Shown: one piece after another, positions 56,064-64,000 of the stretch
Layout: every line of letters begins with the position of its first letter
Position numbering within the stretch: position 1 is the first letter of the stretch
Assembly (NCBI GenBank): GCA_015061465.1
Contig: SUWN01000003.1
Coordinates: forward strand, 1 to 64,000
DNA: 64,000 nucleotides
DNA from: Treponema bryantii
GTDB taxonomy: Bacteria; Spirochaetota; Spirochaetia; Treponematales; Treponemataceae
Reading direction: 5' to 3'
Made by a program: the position numbers and the translations under genes
The notes under the pieces: model-generated
Database searches by the model: none
What the model was told of the DNA's origin: nothing
Seen by the model: only the letters and a program-made list of their open reading frames with translations

Positions 56064-57779
56064 TTATTCTTCATTTTTTGTTTTTAACAAATCACCAAGT
56101 GTGAATGCTCCGTCACCATCATCATTTGCGCTTGACATGTATTGAGAGATTTCATCACGTTGTTGTTTTCTCTTATATTCACGAACAGAGAAAGCAACTT
56201 TTTCCTTATTTGTATTTACATCTACAACATATACGTTGATTTTGTCACCAACATTATATTTTGTAATTGCTTCTTCATAAGGAACTTCACGATCATCACT
56301 TAAGTTTGCTTTGTTAATAAGTCCTTCAATACCGTATGGAGCTTTTACAAATACACCAAAATCAGTAATAGAAGTAATTTCACCTTCAAGTGTTGAACCT
56401 ACTTTGTATTCTTGAGCAAACTGAACCCAAGGATCATCTGTAAGCTGTTTAATTCCCACTTTAATTTTGTGAGATTCAGCATCGCATTCAATTACACAAA
56501 CTTCAACTTCTTGGTCTACAGAAAGTTCACTGCCTGGGTGTTTAATTTTCTTTGTCCAAGAAATATCTTCTGCATGTAAGAAACCATCAATTCCTTCTTC
56601 CAAAGCAACGAAAGCACCTACATTTGTAATTTTTACGATTTTTCCAGTTACTTTTGTTCCAACAGCATATTTTTCTTCAATTGAATCCCAAGGATTATCT
56701 GTTGTTTGTTTTAAACCAAGAGAAACACGACCAGCTTGAATATCATATCCAAGAATCATTGCTTCTACATCTTGACCAACATTAACCATATCAGAAGGTT
56801 TGCTTACTTTTTTTGTCCAAGAGAATTCACTAATGTGAACTAAACCTTCAATTCCTTTTTCTAATTCAACAAAAGCACCAAATTCTGTAAGTTTAGTAAC
56901 TTTTCCTTTAACAACATCATTTACATGATATTTTTCTTCAAAGTGAACCCAAGGATCTTCTGTAAAGTGTTTAAGAGAAAGATTAATTCTCTTATCAGCA
57001 GGATCAAGACGAATAACTTTTAATTCAATTTCCTGTCCTTTTTTTACAAAATCTTTTGGTCTAGCAACGTGTCCCCAACTCATATCATTGATATGAAGAA
57101 GACCATCAAAACCACCAAGGTCAATGAATGCACCAAAACTTGTAAAACTTTTTACAGTACCTTTTACAGAGTCACCAATATTTACTGTATTAAAGAAATT
57201 ATCTCTTTTTGAATCAATCTCTTCTTCAAGATACTTTCTGCGATTAACAACAGGATTAAGTTTGTTATCTGAATAAAGACGTTCAATATAAAATTTAGAT
57301 TTTAAACCAAGCAATGATTCTGGTTTTTCAACCTTTTCACTATCTGCTTGACTAATTGGCAAGAAAGCAGCTCTATCAATACCAAGATTAACTTCGTATC
57401 CACTTTTTACTACTTTAGAAATAACACCACTTACAGGAGTTTTATCCTTATAAGCTTGATTTACTTCTTTGAGCAAGCGTTTTGAATCAGCTTTCTTTTT
57501 AGATAGAACAGGACCATTTGAATTATGACCTGTCAACAATGCATGAACCTTATCCCCTTCTTTTGGCAGTCCTTCTGCAAACTCAATTGTAGGGATTAAT
57601 CCCTCTGATTTGTCTCCAATGTCCACATAAACATAATCATTTGTAATTTGAACTACTGTTCCTTCTACTAATTGACCAGCTTGTGGTGCACTAAACTCCT
57701 TGAGAGATTCCTCTAACTGTGTTTGGAAAGTCCCTTTGGAGCTCTGGGATGCTTCCTTTTCCACTTCCATTTCTTCCAT
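56064..57779 (-). CDS. rpsA: 30S ribosomal protein S1
   Basis: Multiple S1 domains, e.g. GDSVKGTVKSFTSFGAFIDLGGFDGLLHINDMSW. Confidence 0.96.
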   Translation of the reverse strand: MEEMEVEKEASQSSKGTFQTQLEESLKEFSAPQAGQLVEGTVVQITNDYVYVDIGDKSEGLIPTIEFAEGLPKEGDKVHALLTGHNSNGPVLSKKKADSKRLLKEVNQAYKDKTPVSGVISKVVKSGYEVNLGIDRAAFLPISQADSEKVEKPESLLGLKSKFYIERLYSDNKLNPVVNRRKYLEEEIDSKRDNFFNTVNIGDSVKGTVKSFTSFGAFIDLGGFDGLLHINDMSWGHVARPKDFVKKGQEIELKVIRLDPADKRINLSLKHFTEDPWVHFEEKYHVNDVVKGKVTKLTEFGAFVELEKGIEGLVHISEFSWTKKVSKPSDMVNVGQDVEAMILGYDIQAGRVSLGLKQTTDNPWDSIEEKYAVGTKVTGKIVKITNVGAFVALEEGIDGFLHAEDISWTKKIKHPGSELSVDQEVEVCVIECDAESHKIKVGIKQLTDDPWVQFAQEYKVGSTLEGEITSITDFGVFVKAPYGIEGLINKANLSDDREVPYEEAITKYNVGDKINVYVVDVNTNKEKVAFSVREYKRKQQRDEISQYMSSANDDGDGAFTLGDLLKTKNEE

Positions 57780-57788
57780 TTTAAACCC

Positions 57789-58424
57789 TTATTTATTAAT
57801 TTGTCTTAATATTATGTCACAAACATTATCTATCGTCAAGTCAGAAGTATCGATATACAAAGCGTCAGGAGCCACTTTAAGAGCACCTTCTTTTTTGTTT
57901 TTATCTATTTCATCACGTTTGGCAATAGATTCTTTTATTTGTTCATAAGTCATATCACTTACACCTTGGTCAAAGCGACGTTTTGCTCTAACTTCAACAG
58001 AGGCATCAAGATAAATTTTTACTTCAGCGTTAGGAAAAACAACCGTTGTCATATCACGACCTTCACAAACGATACTCAAAGATTTTGTTGTTTCTCTCAT
58101 CAAATCATTTACAAGATGTCTGATTGGAACAATTGCACTTACTTGAGCTGCATTTTCGCTTACAAAATCGTCGTGAAGATGATGAGTTATATCTTCCCCG
58201 TTCAAAATAAAATGTGCATTATCATAAATAATTTGTTGTTTTTTACAAAAATCTAATGTTTTTTCTTCATCAGAATAATCAATTTTAGCATTCATAATTG
58301 CATAAGTTAAAGTTCTGTAAAATCCACCACTATTCAAAAAAGTAATATTCAATTTTTCTGCTAAAATTGAAGCGATTGTACTTTTTCCAGTTCCAGCTGG
58401 ACCATCAATTGCAATAATCATCAA
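57789..58424 (-). CDS. cmk: cytidylate kinase
   Basis: IAIDGPAGTGKSTIASILAEKL; CEGRDMTTVVFPNAEVKIYLDAS. Confidence 0.95.
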   Translation of the reverse strand: MMIIAIDGPAGTGKSTIASILAEKLNITFLNSGGFYRTLTYAIMNAKIDYSDEEKTLDFCKKQQIIYDNAHFILNGEDITHHLHDDFVSENAAQVSAIVPIRHLVNDLMRETTKSLSIVCEGRDMTTVVFPNAEVKIYLDASVEVRAKRRFDQGVSDMTYEQIKESIAKRDEIDKNKKEGALKVAPDALYIDTSDLTIDNVCDIILRQINK

Positions 58425-59182
58425 TATACCTCTTTTTGTTTTGTTGTTAATGATAATAATTCAGAAACTTCATTTTGCGACAAATCTCTAAATTCACCGG
58501 GTTTCATATCTTGAATACTAACGTTTCCAATTCTTACACGAGTTAATGATTTTGTCCCAATATTAATTGAGTCTAAAACGTTTCGAATTTCACGATTTTT
58601 CCCTTCTATAAGAACAATTCTGATTTTTCTATCTTTTAAAATTTGGGCATCTCGACATTTATAAAAAACACCGTTTGCTCTTATTCCTCTTTTAAAATTT
58701 TCTGGAAATTCTGCAGGAATATTTTGACTTGTTTCTACTATATATTCTTTTTCTAATTCAGCAGAAGGATGAGATAATGTGGCCGCAAAATCGCCGTCAT
58801 TTGTAAAAATAATCAGTCCTTTGCTATACATATCAAGACGACCTACATTATAAAGTCGCTCTGAATATTTTTCTTTTAATAAATCTGCGGCAACAGGTCG
58901 TCCTTGTTCATCAGACATCGAGCAAACAAAACCTGCTGGTTTATTTAACAAAACATATCTTTTTTTATTTTCTAAAAAGATTTTTTTTCCATCCACAAGA
59001 ATTTCATCGTCGTCGCCAACTTTTATTCCCATTTCAGTTACAATTTGCCCATTTACACTTACTCTGCCATCTAAAATGATTTTTTCTGATGCACGACGAC
59101 TCGCAACACCACAATGAGCCAAAAAAACTTGTAAACGGATTTTTTCAGAATTATCTTGCAAGCTCAAATCTCTGTGCCTCAT
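58421..59182 (-). CDS. rluB: 23S rRNA pseudouridine synthase RluB-like
   Basis: RLQVFLAHCGVASRRASEKIILDGRVSVNG; LYNVGRLDMYSKGLIIFTNDGD. Confidence 0.92.
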   Translation of the reverse strand: MRHRDLSLQDNSEKIRLQVFLAHCGVASRRASEKIILDGRVSVNGQIVTEMGIKVGDDDEILVDGKKIFLENKKRYVLLNKPAGFVCSMSDEQGRPVAADLLKEKYSERLYNVGRLDMYSKGLIIFTNDGDFAATLSHPSAELEKEYIVETSQNIPAEFPENFKRGIRANGVFYKCRDAQILKDRKIRIVLIEGKNREIRNVLDSINIGTKSLTRVRIGNVSIQDMKPGEFRDLSQNEVSELLSLTTKQKEVY

Positions 59183-59690
59183 CTTCGTCAAGTTTTGGTA
59201 AATCAGCAATACTATTTAATCTGAATAATTTTAAAAATTCTTTTGTAGTTCCAAATTGAGTTGGTCTTCCTGGAACTTCTTTTCTTCCAACTTCCTTTAT
59301 TAAATTGCGTTCAACAAGCAATCTAATCATATTATCTACACCAACACCTCGAATCGATTCTATTTCTGCACGTGTAATTGGCTGAGAATATGCGATAATA
59401 GCAAGAGTTTCCATTGCAGAACGAGACAAACGCCCTTCTCTCTTTGAACCATATTGTTCTTTTAAAACATTCCAAAACTCTTTTTTCGGAACTAAACACC
59501 AACCGCCAGTAATCATTGATAATTCAATACCAGATGATTCTTCAGCATATTTTTCTTTAAGGTTTTCAAGAACTTTTTCTACAACTTCTTCCGATAATTC
59601 AGCTCTATTTGATATTGTTTTTACAGTTACAGGTTCACTTTCAAGAAATAAAACAGTTTCTACAAGTGCGGTTTCTTTTTCAAAATCCAT
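59151..59690 (-). CDS. scpB: segregation and condensation protein B
   Basis: ETLAIIAYSQPITRAEIESIRGVGVDNMIRLLVERNLI…GRPTQFGTTKEFL. Confidence 0.94.
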   Translation of the reverse strand: MDFEKETALVETVLFLESEPVTVKTISNRAELSEEVVEKVLENLKEKYAEESSGIELSMITGGWCLVPKKEFWNVLKEQYGSKREGRLSRSAMETLAIIAYSQPITRAEIESIRGVGVDNMIRLLVERNLIKEVGRKEVPGRPTQFGTTKEFLKLFRLNSIADLPKLDEDEAQRFELAR

Positions 59691-59706
59691 TTTTTCACCA
59701 CATTAA

Positions 59707-60528
59707 TTAATTTGTTGTTAATTCTTCTTCGGAAGGAATATACCCATCCGATTCATTGTTACAACATATCTTTATATCACCAAAAAGTTTATTTTGGAAG
59801 ATAGTTATCATTCTAAATTTTACAGCTTCAAGAATTGCCATAAATGCACAAATAATATCCATTGCATTTCCCGGTCTTGTCAATAAATCAGTGAACATAC
59901 ATTCTTTTTTATTATCAAGCAATTCGTTCATCAGCGTAATTTTTTCATTTACAGAAATTTCTTCATACATATTCAAAATTTTTTCATTTGAATATTTGCT
60001 CATCATTGATTTAAAAACAGACTGCATTTGTTGAAGCAGTTCCCATGTATCAACTTTTTCCCACATGCTTTCAGTTTCATCAAATGGTAATACACGCTGA
60101 ATTTTCTTACGTTCAAAGTTCCATTCAGAATCATCTTCTTGTTCTTCCATTAAAGAAGATAATTTCTTAAATTTCTGATATTCAATCAATTTATCTACCA
60201 ATTCTTGACGAGGGTCTTCCATTTCCTCACCATCAAATTCAACTTCAATAGGAAGAAGCATTCTACTTTTTATGTAAATTAATTTTGCAGCCCAGCTATA
60301 GAATTCAGAAAGGTTTGCTAAATCAGTCTCTACCGCGTAATCCAAATATTCCAAATATTGTTCTGTAATTTGCGCAATTGGAATGTCGTATATATTAATT
60401 TTACTTTCGTGAATTAATGTCCAAAGCAAATCTAATGGACCTTCAAATTCACCAACTTGATATATCTTTTTTATTTTTTCTTTGCAAGTAACATTAGACT
60501 CATTTTCAATTTTTACTTCTTGTTCCAT
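59707..60528 (-). CDS. scpA: segregation and condensation protein A
   Basis: FEGPLDLLWTLIHESKINIYDIPIAQITEQYLEYL. Confidence 0.94.
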   Translation of the reverse strand: MEQEVKIENESNVTCKEKIKKIYQVGEFEGPLDLLWTLIHESKINIYDIPIAQITEQYLEYLDYAVETDLANLSEFYSWAAKLIYIKSRMLLPIEVEFDGEEMEDPRQELVDKLIEYQKFKKLSSLMEEQEDDSEWNFERKKIQRVLPFDETESMWEKVDTWELLQQMQSVFKSMMSKYSNEKILNMYEEISVNEKITLMNELLDNKKECMFTDLLTRPGNAMDIICAFMAILEAVKFRMITIFQNKLFGDIKICCNNESDGYIPSEEELTTN

Positions 60529-61063
60529 AAAAACCACCATTCAAAGAAAACAATTCAGACGATAACATATATTTTTCAACATCATCGTGCTTCAAGTTTT
60601 CTAAAAAATTAATATATTCTTGTGCAATATTAACATCGGTAGTTTTTTGCAAAATCTCAATAGCAGGAATTAAAACAAATGGTCTTTCTTTTATTCTGAT
60701 ATGTGGAATTTGTAAATCGGGATGATTTATGACCTCGTCTCCAAATAATTCAATATCAATATCCAAGGAACGAGGTCCAAATCTGATTTCTTTTTCTCTA
60801 TTTCTTCCATATTTTTTTTCAATTGTATGGATTTTTTCTAATAAATCAAAAGCATTCAAATCATCAGCAACAAAACCATAAGCAACCATATTGTAAAAAT
60901 CATCTTGATTTTCCACATACATAGCTTTGGTTTTGTAAACTGATGAAAAAATAGAATTGGCTAAAATGGTATTCAATTCAAAGCAAGCATTTTTCAATAT
61001 CTCCAAAGGCGACATTTGATTAAAACTTTTGTTCGAACCCAATCCCAATAAAACTCTTTTCAA
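60506..61063 (-). CDS. folK: 2-amino-4-hydroxy-6-hydroxymethyldihydropteridine pyrophosphokinase
   Basis: LLGLGSNKSF; YGRNREKEIRFGPRSLDIDIELFGDEV; PHIRIKERPFVLIPAIEI. Confidence 0.94.
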   Translation of the reverse strand: MKRVLLGLGSNKSFNQMSPLEILKNACFELNTILANSIFSSVYKTKAMYVENQDDFYNMVAYGFVADDLNAFDLLEKIHTIEKKYGRNREKEIRFGPRSLDIDIELFGDEVINHPDLQIPHIRIKERPFVLIPAIEILQKTTDVNIAQEYINFLENLKHDDVEKYMLSSELFSLNGGFYGTRSKN

Positions 61064-61065
61064 AA

Positions 61066-62229
61066 CTAGAACAATCCTTCTGCCAAAGATTCTGGAGTTG
61101 GAGAAGTAGGTTTTGCAGTTGAATCTGAAACCTTTTCCACACTAGAATCTTGTTTTTTTACAGAATCACTTTTTGCAGCAACAGGTTTTCCATCTTTAGT
61201 TTTTAATACTTGTCCAGGAAAAACCTCTGCACGAATTTTCTGTTCAATTTCAATTGCAAGTTCCGGATGTTGCTCAATAAACATTAAAGCGTTTTCTTTA
61301 CCTTGACCAACTTTTATTTCACCCATTGTATACCAAGCACCACGTTTATCAATAATTCCGTGTTTTACAGCCGAATCCAACAAACTAGCTTTTGCAGAAA
61401 TTCCTTTTCCAAAGTAAATATCTAATTCACATTTTCTAAAAGGAGGTGCAACTTTATTTTTTACAACTTTTACACGAACTCTATTTCCAACTGCATCTTC
61501 ATCACCTTTAGAATCAATAGATTCAATTCTACGAATTTCAAGACGAACTGAAGAATAAAATTTCAATGCGTTTCCACCAGTTGTAGTTTCTGGATTACCA
61601 AACATAACACCTATTTTCATACGAATCTGATTGATAAACACAACAATACAATTAGATTTTCCAATAATCGCAGTTAATTTTCTCAAAGCCTGACTCATCA
61701 ATCTAGCCTGAAGTCCCATATGAGAATCTCCCATATCTCCTTCAATTTCAGCTTGAGGTGTCAAAGCAGCAACAGAGTCCACAACAATAATATCAACCGC
61801 ACCACTTCTAACAAGATTTTCTGTAATTTCTAAAGCCTGTTCCCCAGTATCTGGTTGAGAAACCCAAAGTTCATCAATATTTACACCAAGATTTTTAGCA
61901 TAAACAGGATCCAAAGCATGTTCTGCATCAACAAACGCTGCAACACCGCCTAATTTCTGTGCTTCAGCAATAGCGTGCAAAGCCAAAGTTGTTTTACCAG
62001 AACTTTCTGGTCCATACATTTCGATTACACGACCTTTTGGATAACCACCTATACCTAACGCTTCATCAAGTAAAATCGATCCCGAAGGAATTACTTCTAT
62101 TCCAGAAGCATTTGCCTTATCTCCAAGTTTCATCAAAGAACCTTGTCCAAACTGTTTTTCAATCTGAAGCCTAGCAGCTTCAAGTGCTTTCATTTTTTCC
62201 GACGTATCCATCGAAGTAGAATTTGCCAT
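61066..62229 (-). CDS. recA: recombinase RecA
   Basis: [62 protein letters not shown]. Confidence 0.98.
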   Translation of the reverse strand: MANSTSMDTSEKMKALEAARLQIEKQFGQGSLMKLGDKANASGIEVIPSGSILLDEALGIGGYPKGRVIEMYGPESSGKTTLALHAIAEAQKLGGVAAFVDAEHALDPVYAKNLGVNIDELWVSQPDTGEQALEITENLVRSGAVDIIVVDSVAALTPQAEIEGDMGDSHMGLQARLMSQALRKLTAIIGKSNCIVVFINQIRMKIGVMFGNPETTTGGNALKFYSSVRLEIRRIESIDSKGDEDAVGNRVRVKVVKNKVAPPFRKCELDIYFGKGISAKASLLDSAVKHGIIDKRGAWYTMGEIKVGQGKENALMFIEQHPELAIEIEQKIRAEVFPGQVLKTKDGKPVAAKSDSVKKQDSSVEKVSDSTAKPTSPTPESLAEGLF

Positions 62230-62384
62230 TTAGCCATTCCTCCCTATATATAATATGGCTGATTTTGATTTTTTCGGACCACTGTTCTCAAAAAAAAATT
62301 CATTTTTTTTAAAAAAAACAGCAAAAATTCTTAATTAATCTGTATAATTGTATAGTATATCAGTATTTTTAAGAGTAGACAAGT

Positions 62385-63485
62385 CTATTTTAAACTATCA
62401 TGCACACTTTGATAAACTGCACGACCTTTTAAATAAATTTTGTTATCTTCAGCTTTTATTTGTCCCAAGATTTTCAATGGTTGTTCTGGAACAATGTTTG
62501 GATTTTCTGCAAATTTTACATCAATAATTCCATCCACTTTTACCATTGAATCATACCCAACTAAAAGTCTACATGAATATGAACCATCTTCATTTTGAAT
62601 TGCATCAGAAATTCTTCCTGACCAAACAACCCAACAATCCAAATATAAAGAAGATTCTTTTTCTACTTCTGAAAATAACGGAACATCAGAAATTGTATCA
62701 AAAGTTGGAACTGTCAAATAATTCATCAAGATTTGTGCTTTTTGTTTAATAGACAAAGCCGCATTTGAATTTAAAATTCTATTTATTTCAACTTGAACTG
62801 CATTATCCCGATGAACCTGATAATATTTTAACGCATCAGAATAACTTTTTGTAATTTCTGAATTAGATAAAATATATTTCATTGATTGTGAAGACAAATC
62901 TGTTTCTTGCGCATTGTTTTTTTCATCTGAATTTAAAACAAGTGAAGACAAATCACCACGCTCCCCTGTTGCATAATTATTTTTTGGTAAAAGAATTAAT
63001 GTTAGAACACACCCCAAAACGCCTGCGCAAAGAGGAATAAGAATTCTTGCTACTTTCTGTGGATTTACACCCAACGGCGGATAAAATTGTTCAATACGCC
63101 CCGAATCAACCCATCTGCAGATTGTATCATAATCACCACGAGTTCTAATAAATTCTATAGCATCTAGGGCAACCTGATTATTTGGATCCATATTTTTTAT
63201 ATCAACGTAATATTGAAGTGCTCGTTCAGTGTCTCCACGTCTTAAAAAAATTGCCGCTTGCCCCAAAAGAAGTCTAACATCTGTCAATTTTATATGACGT
63301 GCTTTTTGAAAATACGAAGAAGCAGTTCCAATATCACCAACGTACAAACATGAAATACCAAGCAAAAGATAATATTCAAAATTATCTTCATATATATCAC
63401 GCTTATTTTCCAAGAGTTTTATAGTGGTGTAAAATTTTCTTCTACGCAGGTATTTCCATGCAAGAGTTAAACTATCTTGTGTCAT
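62385..63485 (-). CDS. membrane-anchored TPR protein
   Basis: TPR-like repeats, internal TM segment LIPLCAGVLGCVLTLILL. Confidence 0.75.
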   Translation of the reverse strand: MTQDSLTLAWKYLRRRKFYTTIKLLENKRDIYEDNFEYYLLLGISCLYVGDIGTASSYFQKARHIKLTDVRLLLGQAAIFLRRGDTERALQYYVDIKNMDPNNQVALDAIEFIRTRGDYDTICRWVDSGRIEQFYPPLGVNPQKVARILIPLCAGVLGCVLTLILLPKNNYATGERGDLSSLVLNSDEKNNAQETDLSSQSMKYILSNSEITKSYSDALKYYQVHRDNAVQVEINRILNSNAALSIKQKAQILMNYLTVPTFDTISDVPLFSEVEKESSLYLDCWVVWSGRISDAIQNEDGSYSCRLLVGYDSMVKVDGIIDVKFAENPNIVPEQPLKILGQIKAEDNKIYLKGRAVYQSVHDSLK

Positions 63486-64000
63486 TTATTGCCTCAAAAC
63501 AGACAAAATAGCATCTAATTCAGCATTAAGTTGCAATAATTCAGTTCGATTCAAGGCTGTTCCAGATTGTTCCAAGTTAGCAATTTTATCTAAAAGATTT
63601 TGAATATATTCTGTTGTCAATTGCTCTTTTGATAATGAAGTTACATCAAATTTTACTTGAGGAACAACGTTATCTTCTTTTACTTCTTCAACAATTTCTT
63701 CTACTTGAACAGGAGTAATTTCTTCAATTGCCGGTTTAATTTCCTGAACATTTTCAGGTTCTTCTATTACTTGAACTTCAGATTCTTCTTTTACCTCAGG
63801 AACAACTTCAATCAATTCTATTACCTTTGGTTCATCTTTTTTCTTTTCAGTTGGAGCATTTTTTAAAAAATCAACTTCATTTTTTTTAGCAGGTCCCATA
63901 TATAACGCTCCTTTAGGAGAAGCATCACCAGTTGCAAATGCCATATAGAAAATTTCATCAAATGATTTTTCAGGCTCCAAATTTTTTGGAATCCAATTCA
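63486..64000 (-). CDS. hypothetical protein, N terminus outside window
   Basis: Frame stays open past the TTG called at 63980 to the window edge (…NWIPKNLEPEKSFDEIFYMAFATGDASPKGALYMG). Confidence 0.6.
   Translation of the reverse strand, partial: NWIPKNLEPEKSFDEIFYMAFATGDASPKGALYMGPAKKNEVDFLKNAPTEKKKDEPKVIELIEVVPEVKEESEVQVIEEPENVQEIKPAIEEITPVQVEEIVEEVKEDNVVPQVKFDVTSLSKEQLTTEYIQNLLDKIANLEQSGTALNRTELLQLNAELDAILSVLRQ

Overview
AT-rich window consistent with a spirochaete, probably Treponema-like (an inference from gene content such as LPP20/CsgG/SUMF1 envelope proteins; not proven by sequence alone). Backbone genes: PBP1A, rlmJ, nadE, a hybrid-kinase/HD-GYP/Hpt phosphorelay, clpB, a pyridoxal kinase with a divergent MocR/PdxR-like regulator, initiator tRNA, glgC, murG-cvpA-holB, an NtrB/NtrC-like pair, sufU, rpsA-cmk-rluB-scpB-scpA-folK-recA. 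Two accessory regions stand out. (1) About 0.86-7.9 kb: seven co-directional secreted or lipoprotein genes (two LPP20-like, one CsgG-like, three SUMF1/FGE-fold, one small possible outer-membrane protein) divergent from an XRE regulator with an 18-bp palindrome in the shared promoter region. (2) About 27.7-41.7 kb: a probable integrated island next to tRNA-fMet, starting with an integrase N-terminal remnant and followed by a Type I RM operon. That operon has a frameshifted hsdR, a half-length hsdS plus a full hsdS, interleaved RhuM and KilA-N genes, then an uncharacterised two-gene module (a 'VVTGDCDIA' protein and a SF1/UvrD-like NTPase), a DUF5677-like protein and a macro-domain protein. A PARG-like TIGR02452 gene and an arfB-like gene lie just outside. 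The best candidate for an undescribed system is the CDIA protein + SF1 helicase module (with or without DUF5677 and macro proteins) embedded in the RM operon; the second is the SUMF1/CsgG/LPP20 envelope cluster. Several intergenic regions carry strong inverted or tandem repeats that coding genes do not explain. All family calls were made by reading motifs, without database searches.
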